Translations under genes and position numbers: made by a program
The notes under the pieces: generated by a model
The model's database searches: none
Seen by the model: only the letters and a program-made list of their open reading frames with translations
What the model was told of the DNA's origin: nothing
Source: Haliscomenobacter sp965225875
Lineage (GTDB): Bacteria > Bacteroidota > Bacteroidia > Chitinophagales > Saprospiraceae
Reading direction: 5' to 3'
DNA: 64,000 nt
Assembly (NCBI RefSeq): GCF_965225875.1
Contig: NZ_CBDDBS010000003.1
Span: 2,294,001-2,358,000 of the forward strand
In this document: in pieces, positions 51,805-59,744 of the stretch
Numbering within the stretch: the stretch's first letter is position 1
Layout: the number at the start of each line of letters is the position of its first letter

Positions 51805-51921
51805 CGTTTAGTGTTGTTGTTGAAGTAAGGATACACAATGCCTGCAATAGTTGCAAGAAGGGTTTAGGCAAGCAGGGTGACAAATGCGAAGAAACTTTTT
51901 AAATACTCCATTGCAGTTGGC

Positions 51922-51963
51922 TAAAAGTAAAAAAGGGCAGAAGCACATTCAAGCTTCTGCCCT
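51922..51963 (-). terminator. Terminator of the haloperoxidase/PAP2 gene
   Basis: AGGGCAGAAGC (51934-51944) pairs perfectly with GCTTCTGCCCT (51953-51963). On the minus strand a T-rich run follows, about 30 bases after the stop at 51994, so this is a standard intrinsic terminator. Confidence 0.82.
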
Positions 51964-51993
51964 ACCATTTCAAGTATTTTAGACAGGGGGCCC

Positions 51994-53532
51994 TTATTCA
52001 GCTCCGTCTAGTTTTGCTCTATTGAGGCTGTATTGTGCAACGTTTTTACCTTGGGTGATCCCCACCTCCGCATCAAAGCGGTAGTGAATACCTCCCAAAA
52101 TCCGGGACTCAGCAGCTTCATTTGCCCAATCTCTCGCTTTTTGGGCTTCGTTGGGGAAAACGTACGCTACAACTTCCGCGGCAGCAGCCGAAAACGTGCT
52201 GTGCCCGGAAGTGTAGGCAGGAAAGTTTGGAGTACCCAGTATTGTCTTGAACCCTGGAATTGCCTGGATTGGCCGGGGATAATGGTAGTAATATTTCGCA
52301 TCCCAACAGCTGATACCTGCGTCCATAACCGCCATGTTCAGGTAGGCAAAAGTGCGGGCCGAGCGTAGTGGGTTAAATTTGTATTCGATCAATAAATCTT
52401 TGACATAGCGATTCCAGTGCCCTGGAGGGGTATAAGTGCCCAAACCATCTGACCACCAGTTGGCTATTTTGCGCTGTTCCGGGGTGATTTTTTTGGCAAT
52501 ATCCTGTAATTCCTTGGCTGCGGTATTAAACTCCGCAGAACCTGGCGCTGGTGGCGGTCCTGGGCGAACCAATTCCACATTCGGTACATTCCACATTTTC
52601 ACCTTACCAAAAAGTGGTGCCAAACCAACCGGGCGTACCGGGGTTTCCTGATTGTCCCATTGCCAGCCAAAACGTTTTAAAGCAGCGGTTTTAATCGAAT
52701 CCGAAATGGGTCTGGGCGCTTGGGCCTTGCTCATGCCATCCGTCCGCGCTCTCGCCATAGCTACTTTGGCTACTTCCACCCCAATGGTGGCACCTGCGTC
52801 GATGTCGCTTTTTACGTTCACACCTGCCCAGGTTAGGCTGGACATGTGTTCCGTAGCTTTAGCAGCCAGGTAATCCTTTTCCAGCGGGAACATTGCCGTC
52901 AGGATATCCCGTGAGGCCGTTGCAACCACCGCTGCGTCGGCTGGATAAGCAGGCAGCGATGTTTTTGCGTAGGCGGGTACAATGCTGTTGTCAACGTCTG
53001 ATGGCGCTTTGCGATTGAAGGTATACTTGTAGTACCAGGCGCTGATCAAACCATCAAATTGTGCCACACTCAAATAGGCCAAGGCCCGTGAGGTGTACGG
53101 TGGATGGGCAAAAGGAAACTGCGGGTATTTGCTTGGATTGGCAGGATCCGGCAAAGTATAGGTCCCATCTGCATTGGGTTGGGGAATGATGTTGTACTTG
53201 GCGGCCAATTCGAGTGCAATCTCGTTCCAGCGCAAGACCGGATTATTGGTCCAATATTCGATCGCTTTCTTTTGGTCGCTGGTTAAATTGGCCATTGCCG
53301 TTTTTAGGGCAGCCAATTCATTTTTATAGTCGTCGGAAGTGACGTCCTTAGGAGTGGGAATGGAAATTTGGTTGCCCCCGCTTAGAAGGATTGGTTTCCA
53401 GGAACCTCCTTTTTCATCCAGGCTGGCAAAAGTGTAATCAGCATAATCGGCGTGGGTCAGCAAATCTTTTTCACAAGAAAAGGCGTAAACCAGACCGAAG
53501 GTCAAAATGATACGTATCCATTTATTTTTCAT
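51994..53532 (-). CDS. Vanadium haloperoxidase/PAP2-family lipoprotein
   Basis: A 512-residue exported lipoprotein (FGLVYAFSCEKD, lipidated C20). The C-terminal half carries the three motifs of the type 2 phosphatidic acid phosphatase/vanadium haloperoxidase fold: K413-x6-R420-P421 (KYYYHYPRP), SGH at 442-444 (AYTSGHS), and SR-x5-H-x3-D at 476-487 (SRILGGIHYRFD). These residues bind phosphate or vanadate, with H483 as the catalytic histidine. The N-terminal half is a helical region with ALAYLSVAQFDGLISAWYYKYTFNRKAPS, a remote partner of the ALAYLNMAVMDAG segment in the C-terminal half, so an internal duplication is likely. Two-domain proteins of this length are typical of the bacterial VCPO-like group. 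Halogenating activity cannot be told from phosphatase activity by sequence. It forms an operon with the outer-membrane protein 15 bases upstream. Confidence 0.88.
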   Translation of the reverse strand: MKNKWIRIILTFGLVYAFSCEKDLLTHADYADYTFASLDEKGGSWKPILLSGGNQISIPTPKDVTSDDYKNELAALKTAMANLTSDQKKAIEYWTNNPVLRWNEIALELAAKYNIIPQPNADGTYTLPDPANPSKYPQFPFAHPPYTSRALAYLSVAQFDGLISAWYYKYTFNRKAPSDVDNSIVPAYAKTSLPAYPADAAVVATASRDILTAMFPLEKDYLAAKATEHMSSLTWAGVNVKSDIDAGATIGVEVAKVAMARARTDGMSKAQAPRPISDSIKTAALKRFGWQWDNQETPVRPVGLAPLFGKVKMWNVPNVELVRPGPPPAPGSAEFNTAAKELQDIAKKITPEQRKIANWWSDGLGTYTPPGHWNRYVKDLLIEYKFNPLRSARTFAYLNMAVMDAGISCWDAKYYYHYPRPIQAIPGFKTILGTPNFPAYTSGHSTFSAAAAEVVAYVFPNEAQKARDWANEAAESRILGGIHYRFDAEVGITQGKNVAQYSLNRAKLDGAE

Positions 53533-53547
53533 GGCGAATTGGCAATT

Positions 53548-54474
53548 TTAGAGTTTAAACTGATAGGTTACTCCGGCACCCATGTTTTGGAATTTACCCA
53601 TGTTGCGGCCATCGATGATTTGGGAATAATAAGCCAGGATACCCAAACCCTGGATGGCCTTGATGCCTTGGAAATAGTACTGGCCAAAGAAACCCACCTG
53701 GTCAAACGACATTTTGTTGGTCGGCTGTGGCGCATTGTAAATCCGAATGTCATCGCCCGTAAGGCAATGAACCGCCATGTAATTGGCCTCCAGTTTCAAG
53801 GAGTTGTTGAATAGCCAGACTCCCACAGCACCATGGTAATTCAGGGCATTGGGCACATCCATCCACTCGGAATAGTAGCTACCATTGTTGTAGTAATAAT
53901 CCCGCTCGACCTTGCTTTGTCCCCGCCAAAGGTGGGCAAAGGCGCCACGAGCATAAATGCCATTATCAAAGCGATACTGCAGGATACCACGCAAGGTGAC
54001 CTCTCTGGTTTTGAGGCCAATGCTAAAGGGCATGTAATCCGACAAATAATTGGATACCGGAAAAGAAAAACCAGCAGTAGTCAAGAAGGAAATCTTGCCC
54101 GGGCCCACCTGGCGGTTGAACAATTCTGCCTTGACGGCAATGCCCAGGTCTTGCAAACCTTTGGCACCTACCAACTGGCCACCCGTTGCATCCGTAGAGA
54201 TGTAGGGTACCCCGGCAAGTAGATTGATTTTGTCGGTAATGCCGTAAGCAAACATCGGCATGATGATCTCCCTGGAAAAAGTGCCAATGTTGCCATTTTC
54301 GCGCAGGCGGGTACCTTCCCAGTATTGATCCCAGGAGCCAGTTTCATAAGAGGCTGCCAAACAGATTTCCCGCTTTTTCATCATCAGGTCATCAGCAGGC
54401 GTTTGGGCAAATGCCGCGCCCAATTGGCTGAGTAGTACAGCCAACACGAGTATGTATTGGAAGTGATTTTTCAT
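53548..54474 (-). CDS. Outer-membrane beta-barrel protein
   Basis: A 308-residue protein with signal peptide HFQYILVLAVLLSQLGAAFAQ and alternating hydrophobic strands ending in a canonical C-terminal aromatic strand (MGAGVTYQFKL). Segments such as MPMFAYGITDKINLLAGVPYIST and ISFLTTAGFSFPVSNY resemble the MetA-pathway/phenol-degradation outer-membrane transporter group (DUF4494-like naming varies), but I cannot name a substrate. It lies 15 bases upstream of the haloperoxidase/PAP2 lipoprotein and is surely co-transcribed, so the two probably work together, for example on uptake or modification of an aromatic or phosphorylated compound. This is an inference from position. Confidence 0.8.
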   Translation of the reverse strand: MKNHFQYILVLAVLLSQLGAAFAQTPADDLMMKKREICLAASYETGSWDQYWEGTRLRENGNIGTFSREIIMPMFAYGITDKINLLAGVPYISTDATGGQLVGAKGLQDLGIAVKAELFNRQVGPGKISFLTTAGFSFPVSNYLSDYMPFSIGLKTREVTLRGILQYRFDNGIYARGAFAHLWRGQSKVERDYYYNNGSYYSEWMDVPNALNYHGAVGVWLFNNSLKLEANYMAVHCLTGDDIRIYNAPQPTNKMSFDQVGFFGQYYFQGIKAIQGLGILAYYSQIIDGRNMGKFQNMGAGVTYQFKL

Positions 54475-54555
54475 CGAAAAAAGTTAAACCAATGAGTATT
54501 AGCCATGGCACTTCAAGAGCGCATGGTCATTAAAAACAAAGAAAAGCATGAAAAA

Positions 54556-55101
54556 TCAGGCCAACTGCGGCGGTGGAGTAAGAATGGAAAGGTCAGACAA
54601 ATCAACTAAGTCTTTGAAAATAAGCGGTTGAGCAGTTTTTGTGCAATGATCAAAAAGTGGGTTAATGTCCAGGATAAGGTGTTCTTCAAAGCAAAAGTCG
54701 GAGAAAAAACGCTCCGTCAAAGTTTTAGGTGCTGAACGATCTTCCTGGTTTTGTGGCTGGTCAACCTTGTATTCGTGGCGAAGGCCATGTGGAGATTTGG
54801 CGTCAACGGTGTAGTATTGGGTTTCCCCGTCGGTTTCTTCCGAGAAGAGGAAGGGAGCACCATAACCCATCCCCTGAACGACCTTGAGGTCTTTTTTGTC
54901 TTGGATTTTAACATTGGCGGTTACCCCAATTTCGGCTTTAAGCTTCTGGGCAATCGCGGTTTCTTTGGCGTTCATCAGGTGTTCAATCCGGGCAGTGTAG
55001 ACCACATTGATAAACACCCGCCCCCCTATCCACTGCACCACGATGAGCAGGATAAGCAGCCAAGCGCCAATTGATCTTAGGGATTGCCTGAACTTGTTCA
55101 A
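54556..55101 (-). CDS. Membrane-anchored protein, function unknown
   Basis: A 181-residue protein with one hydrophobic segment near the N-terminus (IGAWLLILLIVVQWIGGRVFINVVY) preceded by basic residues, so a signal anchor. The rest is polar and exported: IEHLMNAKETAIAQKLKAEIGVTANVKIQDKKDLKVVQGMGYGAPFLFSEETDGETQYY. There are no motifs I recognise, but a cysteine pair (FCFEEHLILDIN ... DHCTK) could form a disulfide. It precedes the outer-membrane barrel and lipoprotein genes by 81 bases on the same strand and may belong to that unit. Confidence 0.68.
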   Translation of the reverse strand: MNKFRQSLRSIGAWLLILLIVVQWIGGRVFINVVYTARIEHLMNAKETAIAQKLKAEIGVTANVKIQDKKDLKVVQGMGYGAPFLFSEETDGETQYYTVDAKSPHGLRHEYKVDQPQNQEDRSAPKTLTERFFSDFCFEEHLILDINPLFDHCTKTAQPLIFKDLVDLSDLSILTPPPQLA

Positions 55102-55248
55102 TGCACCTTGTTTTGATGATTACAAGTAAGAACAGCATTTGCCATTCTGGTGCAAGAACGGAATTATCTAAAAAAAAGCAAAACAATGGCCATATTTATT
55201 TTGGTAGCACTAAAAAAGGCGGGTAGATTTTAGAGAATTAACAATGCG

Positions 55249-55533
55249 TCAAAAGCCAAACGCATCGATTAAACCTTTCATGACACAAAGAGCGCCAAGG
55301 GTAGTTAACACATACATCGGTACAATAAATGAACGGTCATCAGATTGAAAAAGCAAAAATTGAATCATAAAACTCAGGCCCATAATCCCTACGCCGACGG
55401 CCATCCAAGTCAGGCCCCGTTGGAAGAGGCGGAGGTTTTTTTCTTTGCTTAGTGCATCCAATTCTGGTGGACTCGAATCCATGGAGCCATCATTGGGCCC
55501 GTAGTTTTGATCTTGAGGTGTCATTGGTTCCAT
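55249..55533 (-). CDS. Small two-helix membrane protein, function unknown
   Basis: A 94-residue protein. The first 40 residues are polar and acidic (EPMTPQDQNYGPNDGSMDSSPPELDALSKEKNL), then two hydrophobic segments (LTWMAVGVGIMGLSFMIQFLLF and FIVPMYVLTTLGALCVMKGLI) form a hairpin with a short charged loop. No family is recognised. The start is an ATG at 55533; a second ATG three codons later is possible. It lies 106 bases downstream of recF on the same strand. Confidence 0.65.
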   Translation of the reverse strand: MEPMTPQDQNYGPNDGSMDSSPPELDALSKEKNLRLFQRGLTWMAVGVGIMGLSFMIQFLLFQSDDRSFIVPMYVLTTLGALCVMKGLIDAFGF

Positions 55534-55639
55534 TTTCTACCTATTTAGATTGTTTTAATAAAAGCAAGATAATCAAAATTTAAATTGGAAATTGAAATAA
55601 ATGCAATAAACTAAATGGCTATTGTGCCTAATTCTACTT

Positions 55640-56749
55640 TCATCGTTCAATACCTTCCACCTTCCCACCTTCTACAAAAAACCGCCGATAATCTACCCCA
55701 AACTGCTCCACAATCTCCGCAATCCTCGTCTCATGCGTATCCGTGATAAAAATCTGCCCAAACTGCCCTTCGGTGAGCAGGCGGATCAGGTGGGTGACCC
55801 GCTGGGCATCCAGTTTGTCAAACAAGTCATCAAGGAGTAAAATTGGCGATACGCCCTTGTTTTGGCGCAACATCTCGTATTGCGCCAACTTAAGCGCCAG
55901 CAAAAAGGATTTTAACTGCCCTTGCGAGCCGTATTTTTTCAGTGGATGCTCACCCAGGCTAAAAACCAGGTCATCGCGGTGTACCCCCTTGGTGGTGCGT
56001 TGCAGGGCCAGGTCCTTTTGCCGACTTTGTTTCAAGAGGTCTTCCAGGTCGTTTTCCAGGAGTTGTGACTCGTAAGTCAATTGCACAGCCTCCTTCCGGC
56101 CGGTGATGTATTGGTGGGTCGATTGAAAAATGGCGGTAAATTTTTGCGTAAACACTGCCCTTTGTTCCAAAACGTACAAAGCCGGGTCAATCAACTGCTC
56201 ATCGTACACATCCAACAAGCTCATGCTCCCGCCGCTGCGTTCGGCCAGGCTTTTCAGCAGGGCGTTGCGTTGCTGCAACACCTTATTATAAGTAATCAGT
56301 TCGTACAAATAACGCTGATCAAGTTGGGAGAGGGTATTGTCCAAAAAACGCCGCCGCTCTTCACTGCCTTCGCGGATGAGTTGAATATCGTCAGGGCCGA
56401 TAAAAACCACGGGCAGGAGGCCGATGTGTTCAGCCAGTTTGGAATAAGCCACATCATTGCGTTCGAGTTCCTTGAGTTTGCGTGGCATCACCTTGGCCAC
56501 GATTTTTTCTTTTTTTTCCTGCAAAATAAAATGGCCTTCCAGGCGGAAGAAATTTTCATCGTGCCGGGCGATGGCATTGTCGGCCAGGTTGAAGTGGCTT
56601 TTGGCCATACACAAATAATAAATGGCGTCGAGCAAGTTGGTTTTGCCCATACCATTGTTGCCCACCAGGCAATTCAAGCGGGTGGAAAAGTCAAGCTTTT
56701 GATTTTCGTAATTTTTAAAATTCGCTAAAGCAATGCGTTCGAGGTACAT
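55640..56749 (-). CDS. recF: DNA replication and repair protein RecF
   Basis: A 369-residue SMC-like ATPase helping to load RecA at gaps. It has the RecF start MYLERIALANFKNYENQKLDF, Walker A GNNGMGKTNLLDAIYYL (about residues 30-46), FIGPDDIQLIREGSEERRRFLD, and the C-terminal block GVHRDDLVFSLGEHPLKKYGSQGQLKSFLLALKLAQYEML with the ABC-type signature SQGQ, followed by Walker B PILLLDDLFDKLD. All conserved features are intact. It is divergent from pdhA, with an inverted repeat directly upstream of its start. Confidence 0.95.
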   Translation of the reverse strand: MYLERIALANFKNYENQKLDFSTRLNCLVGNNGMGKTNLLDAIYYLCMAKSHFNLADNAIARHDENFFRLEGHFILQEKKEKIVAKVMPRKLKELERNDVAYSKLAEHIGLLPVVFIGPDDIQLIREGSEERRRFLDNTLSQLDQRYLYELITYNKVLQQRNALLKSLAERSGGSMSLLDVYDEQLIDPALYVLEQRAVFTQKFTAIFQSTHQYITGRKEAVQLTYESQLLENDLEDLLKQSRQKDLALQRTTKGVHRDDLVFSLGEHPLKKYGSQGQLKSFLLALKLAQYEMLRQNKGVSPILLLDDLFDKLDAQRVTHLIRLLTEGQFGQIFITDTHETRIAEIVEQFGVDYRRFFVEGGKVEGIER

Positions 56750-56762
56750 GAAGCGTCAATTG

Positions 56763-56840
56763 AGCAATCAGCTATGAGCTATCAGCAATCAGCATTCAGA
56801 GATCGCCTGGAAGCTGATTGCTGAATGCTGATTGCTGATC
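56763..56840. repeat. Hairpin with CAGCAATCAGC-type arms in a divergent gap (element E, copy 2)
   Basis: ATCAGCAATCAGCATTCAG (56781-56799) pairs perfectly with CTGAATGCTGATTGCTGAT (56821-56839), a 19-bp stem with a 21-base loop. The left flank has further AGCAATCAGCTATGAGC units. It lies 14 bases upstream of the recF start and between divergent genes, so it cannot be a terminator of either flanking gene. Confidence 0.85.
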
Positions 56841-56907
56841 AACAAAATAGCTTTTCGGGCGTTGAAGGTAAAAATAAAAATCTGCCAGACACTTTTGTCG
56901 GAAGATA

Positions 56908-56915
56908 TATATTTG
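56908..56915 (+). promoter_or_regulatory. Putative -7 box for pdhA
   Basis: TATATTTG fits TAnnTTTG, giving a leader of about 110 bases. A -33 TTG at the right distance was not found; a TTG ten bases upstream is too close. Confidence 0.45.
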
Positions 56916-56946
56916 CCTTATCTTTAGCTCGACTATTCAACAAACA

Positions 56947-56962
56947 TAGCGAAATTTCGCTA
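56947..56962. promoter_or_regulatory. 16-bp perfect palindrome in the pdhA leader
   Basis: TAGCGAAATTTCGCTA is its own reverse complement. It lies about 32 bases after the putative -7 box and 67 bases before the pdhA start, a plausible operator or short RNA hairpin position. No regulator is identified. Confidence 0.5.
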
Positions 56963-57029
56963 AGAGTAAGTTTAAAAGGCAGGTTTTGAGCATGTCTAAT
57001 TTTAAACCACTCCTAAACATACAGTGCAC

Positions 57030-58067
57030 ATGGGTTCGGTTGTAGAAAAGAAAGCATCAGCCAAAAAAAGCAGCAACAAGATCACTTACAGCAAAGAGCA
57101 GTACCTCTATTGGTATGAATTGATGCTGCGCATCCGCCGTTTTGAAGAACGTGCGCTGATGATGTATGGACAGCAAAAGATTCGCGGTTTCTGTCACGTT
57201 TACATTGGTCAGGAGGCCGTAGCTGCGGGTATTGAGTCGGCGATCACCAAACAGGATGGCATCGTAACAGCCTATCGCCAGCACGGGATTGCGTTGGCCA
57301 GAGGGGTAAGCTCTCGGCAGGCTATGGCCGAGTTGTACGGCAAAGCAACGGGTATCGTGAAAGGTAAAGGTGGTTCTATGCACTTTTTCGATGCTGGCAA
57401 TAAGTATTTTGGTGGAAATGGTATCGTTGGTGCTCAAATTCCAATCGGAACGGGCATCGGTTTTGCTGAAAAATACAAAGGCACCAAAAATTTCTGCGTG
57501 ACCATGTTCGGCGACGGAGCTTCCCGCCAGGGAGCCCTGTACGAGTCTTTCAACATGGCCATGACCTGGAAGTTGCCCGTTTTGTACATCGTGGAAAACA
57601 ACGGTTACGCCATGGGTACATCCGTTGAGCGTACTTCCAATGTAGAAGAACTGTGGAAGATTGGTTTGAGCTTTGAAATGCCCAGCGAATCGGTGGATGG
57701 CATGAGCCCAGAATCGGTACACGAAGCCATCTCACGCGCGGCTGAGCACATACGTGCAGGAAATGGTCCCTACTTCCTGGAAATCCGTACTTACCGCTAC
57801 AAAGGTCACTCGGTATCCGACCCTGCCAAGTACCGCACCAAAGAAGAGGTACAAGCTTACCAGGATCGTGACCCCATCAAGGTGACTGAAGAAAAAATCC
57901 TGAGCGAAAAAATTGCTACGGAAGCAGAGATTCAAGCCATTAAGGACAAAATCAAGGCAGAGATCGAGGATTGTGTACAATTCGCTGAAAACTCACCTTA
58001 TCCAGACGCTTCGGAGCTTTATACCGACAACTACACAGAATCTGACTACCCTTACATCAATTATTAA
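57030..58067 (+). CDS. pdhA: Pyruvate dehydrogenase E1 component, alpha subunit
   Basis: A 345-residue TPP-dependent E1 alpha subunit that decarboxylates pyruvate together with the beta chain. The thiamine diphosphate motif is GDGASRQGALYESFNMAMTWKLPVLYIVENNGYAMGTSVER. YRQHGIALARG, KGKGGSMHFFD and FLEIRTYRYKGHSVSDPAKYRTKEEV are typical of PdhA and include the flexible loop region. I prefer the ATG at 57030; a GTG two codons earlier is also in frame. The beta-subunit gene is not adjacent; the next gene is a TPR protein. A hairpin terminator follows within 40 bases. Confidence 0.94.
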   Translation: MGSVVEKKASAKKSSNKITYSKEQYLYWYELMLRIRRFEERALMMYGQQKIRGFCHVYIGQEAVAAGIESAITKQDGIVTAYRQHGIALARGVSSRQAMAELYGKATGIVKGKGGSMHFFDAGNKYFGGNGIVGAQIPIGTGIGFAEKYKGTKNFCVTMFGDGASRQGALYESFNMAMTWKLPVLYIVENNGYAMGTSVERTSNVEELWKIGLSFEMPSESVDGMSPESVHEAISRAAEHIRAGNGPYFLEIRTYRYKGHSVSDPAKYRTKEEVQAYQDRDPIKVTEEKILSEKIATEAEIQAIKDKIKAEIEDCVQFAENSPYPDASELYTDNYTESDYPYINY

Positions 58068-58102
58068 ACCAGCGCTAAGGGCTCAAATTCAAAATAATAG
58101 AC

Positions 58103-58143
58103 AAATACGGCGACAGCTAAAAAGCTACCGCCGTATTTTTTTG
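58103..58143 (+). terminator. Terminator of pdhA
   Basis: AATACGGCG (58104-58112) pairs with CGCCGTATT (58129-58137), with an inner AGCT/AGCT extension, followed by a T-rich tract. It ends the pdhA transcript. Confidence 0.85.
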
Positions 58144-58174
58144 TCTTAAATAGGGGGGGAAACAAAACTTTATT

Positions 58175-58227
58175 TATTTTTGCGTTCCTAATTGGCAAAT
58201 CACACATCAGTTGTGACCTGCCAATTA
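58175..58227 (+). promoter_or_regulatory. Promoter box and structured leader of the TPR gene
   Basis: TATTTTTG (58175-58182) fits TAnnTTTG. Seven bases later TAATTGGCA (58189-58197) pairs perfectly with TGCCAATTA (58219-58227), and within the loop TCACA pairs with TGTGA, so the likely leader folds into one long stem about 28 bases before the ATG at 58255. Confidence 0.5.
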
Positions 58228-58254
58228 AATATAACTAGCTAACAAAGACAGAAA

Positions 58255-58974
58255 ATGGCAAAAGGAAGACAGGTGCGCAGGGGTGCTGCTCCTAAGGCTG
58301 CGAATCGGCCAGAAGATGAAGTTTTGGTGGATATTGTAGAGGTTCGCGATCGCGCACAGGACACGTTGAATCGTTTTCGTAAACCTTTGATGATTGCAGG
58401 TGCTGCTGTAGCAGTGCTCATAATAGGTTTGATCGCTTGGAAATTGTATGTAGGCTCTCAGCAAAAAGAAGCTGTTGAGCAAATGCGCCAGGCCGAACGT
58501 TTGTTCGAACGCGATTCGTTCGCTACTGCAATGTTGAAAACCCTGCCTGGTGGCTTCAAAGGGTTCCCTCAAATCATTGAAGATTATCCAGGTACACCCG
58601 CAGCAAATCTGGCCAACTATTACGCCGGCGTTTGTTTGTTGAACCTGGGCAAATACGACGCTGCCATCAGCTACCTCAAGGACTTTAGCCCTAAAGGCAG
58701 TGTAATGCCCATCATGAAAAATGGTGCCTTGGGCGATGCTTATTCTGAAATCAAGGATTTCGCCAGTGCCAAAAGCTACTACAAAAAAGCAGTAAGTGGT
58801 AAGGCCAACGAACTCCTGACTCCATTTTACCTCAAGCGTTTGGCCATGCTGGCGCAAAAAGAAAATGACATCGCAGCTGCCCGCGAATACTACCAAGAGT
58901 TGAAAGATGAATATCCAAGTGCCCCTGAAGGCCAGGATGCTGAAAAATATTTGATCTTCTTGGAAGGAAAATAA
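58255..58974 (+). CDS. YfgM/BamD-like tetratricopeptide membrane protein
   Basis: A 239-residue protein. The N-terminus is basic and cytoplasmic (MAKGRQVRRGAAPKAANRPED), followed by one membrane helix (LMIAGAAVAVLIIGLIAWKLYVG, about residues 44-66) and a periplasmic TPR domain: FPQIIEDYPGTPAANLANYYAGVCLLNLGKYDAAISYLKDF, AYSEIKDFASAKSYYKKAVSG and RLAMLAQKENDIAAAREYYQELKDEYPSAPEGQDAEKYLIFL. The layout matches YfgM, an ancillary SecYEG translocon subunit in E. coli, and is common in Bacteroidota. It is monocistronic, with its own structured leader and terminator. Confidence 0.87.
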   Translation: MAKGRQVRRGAAPKAANRPEDEVLVDIVEVRDRAQDTLNRFRKPLMIAGAAVAVLIIGLIAWKLYVGSQQKEAVEQMRQAERLFERDSFATAMLKTLPGGFKGFPQIIEDYPGTPAANLANYYAGVCLLNLGKYDAAISYLKDFSPKGSVMPIMKNGALGDAYSEIKDFASAKSYYKKAVSGKANELLTPFYLKRLAMLAQKENDIAAAREYYQELKDEYPSAPEGQDAEKYLIFLEGK

Positions 58975-59000
58975 TCTTTTCCAAGGGTCACTTTGTTTGG

Positions 59001-59041
59001 AAAAAGGTAAGAAGGCATTGGTGGCTTTCTTACCTTTTTTT
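59001..59041 (+). terminator. Terminator of the TPR gene
   Basis: AAAAGGTAAGAA pairs with TTCTTACCTTTT and is followed by T residues, about 25 bases after the stop codon. Confidence 0.82.
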
Positions 59042-59047
59042 GTTAAG

Positions 59048-59159
59048 ATGTTGAGGAGGTTGAGAAGTTGAGAAGTTGAGGCTACCGCAAACGGTCGCTG
59101 AGCGAAGTCGAAGTGTCGCTCGCGGCAGCCTCAACTTCTCAACTTCTCAACTTTTCAAC
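59048..59159. repeat. Hairpin with GTTGAGAA-type arms and CGCGGCAGCC core (element N)
   Basis: Left arm GTTGAGGAGGTTGAGAAGTTG and one more unit (59050-59080), core GGCTACCGC ... GCGGCAGCC (59080-59130), right arm TCAACTTCTCAACTTCTCAAC to 59159. The loop carries GCTGAGCGAAGTCGAAG, a sequence frequent in Bacteroidota repeats. It lies between a terminator and ribH. Confidence 0.82.
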
Positions 59160-59174
59160 CCAAAACCACAATAC

Positions 59175-59693
59175 ATGGCTAGCGCCCTCAAAAATCTTTC
59201 CCACTACGACGAAGATTCCCTGCCATCTGCTGCTGACTTGCGCTTTGGTATCGCAGTAGCCGATTGGAATGCCAAAATTACCCATGCTTTGTACCAGGGC
59301 TGCCTCGATACTTTGCTCAAACATGGAGCCAAGGAAGAAAACATCCATATGGTACAAGTGCCCGGTTCCTTTGAATTGCCTTCCGCGGCCCGTTTGTTGG
59401 CTGGTGCCCACAAACTGGATGCCATTGTGGCCATTGGTTGTGTCATCAAAGGAGAAACCAACCACAACGAGTACATCAACAACAGTGTGGCAATGGGCTT
59501 GACCAACTTGAGCATTGCCACCAATATTCCCTGTATTTTCGGTGTACTTACCCCCAACGACGAGCAACAGGCCCTTGACCGGGCTGGTGGCATACATGGC
59601 AATAAAGGTGTGGAAGCGGGTGCCACCGCCATCCGCATGGCCGCCCTTAAAAAGCAACTGCAACAAGGAGAAAAAAGTAAAATTGGGTTTTAA
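59175..59693 (+). CDS. ribH: 6,7-dimethyl-8-ribityllumazine synthase
   Basis: A 172-residue lumazine synthase, condensing 5-amino-6-ribitylaminouracil with dihydroxybutanone phosphate in riboflavin synthesis. It has FGIAVADWNAKITHALYQGCLDTL, VQVPGSFELPSAARLL, AIVAIGCVIKGETNHNEYINNSVAMGL and PCIFGVLTPNDEQQALDRAGG-HGNKG with the catalytic histidine in the ETNHNEY stretch. I start at the ATG at 59175; the upstream open frame runs through the repeat hairpin. It is followed by ribBA, 51 bases later, so both sit on one riboflavin transcript. Confidence 0.95.
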   Translation: MASALKNLSHYDEDSLPSAADLRFGIAVADWNAKITHALYQGCLDTLLKHGAKEENIHMVQVPGSFELPSAARLLAGAHKLDAIVAIGCVIKGETNHNEYINNSVAMGLTNLSIATNIPCIFGVLTPNDEQQALDRAGGIHGNKGVEAGATAIRMAALKKQLQQGEKSKIGF

Positions 59694-59699
59694 ATTACA

Positions 59700-59727
59700 G
59701 TAGAGACGGGATGCGTCGCGTCTCTAC
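59700..59727. repeat. Small hairpin between ribH and ribBA
   Basis: GTAGAGACG (59700-59708) pairs perfectly with CGTCTCTAC (59719-59727), loop of ten bases. It lies in the 51-base gap of the riboflavin operon. No FMN riboswitch features were found. Confidence 0.65.
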
Positions 59728-59744
59728 CGACCATTATATACAAC

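Noticed and set aside
59076..59174. N-terminal extension of ribH
   Set aside because: It is encoded by the repeat hairpin and precedes the family-typical start MASALKNLS.
59694..59744. FMN riboswitch in the riboflavin operon
   Set aside because: The gaps before ribH and ribBA hold only a simple-repeat hairpin and a 9-bp stem, without the conserved RFN core.
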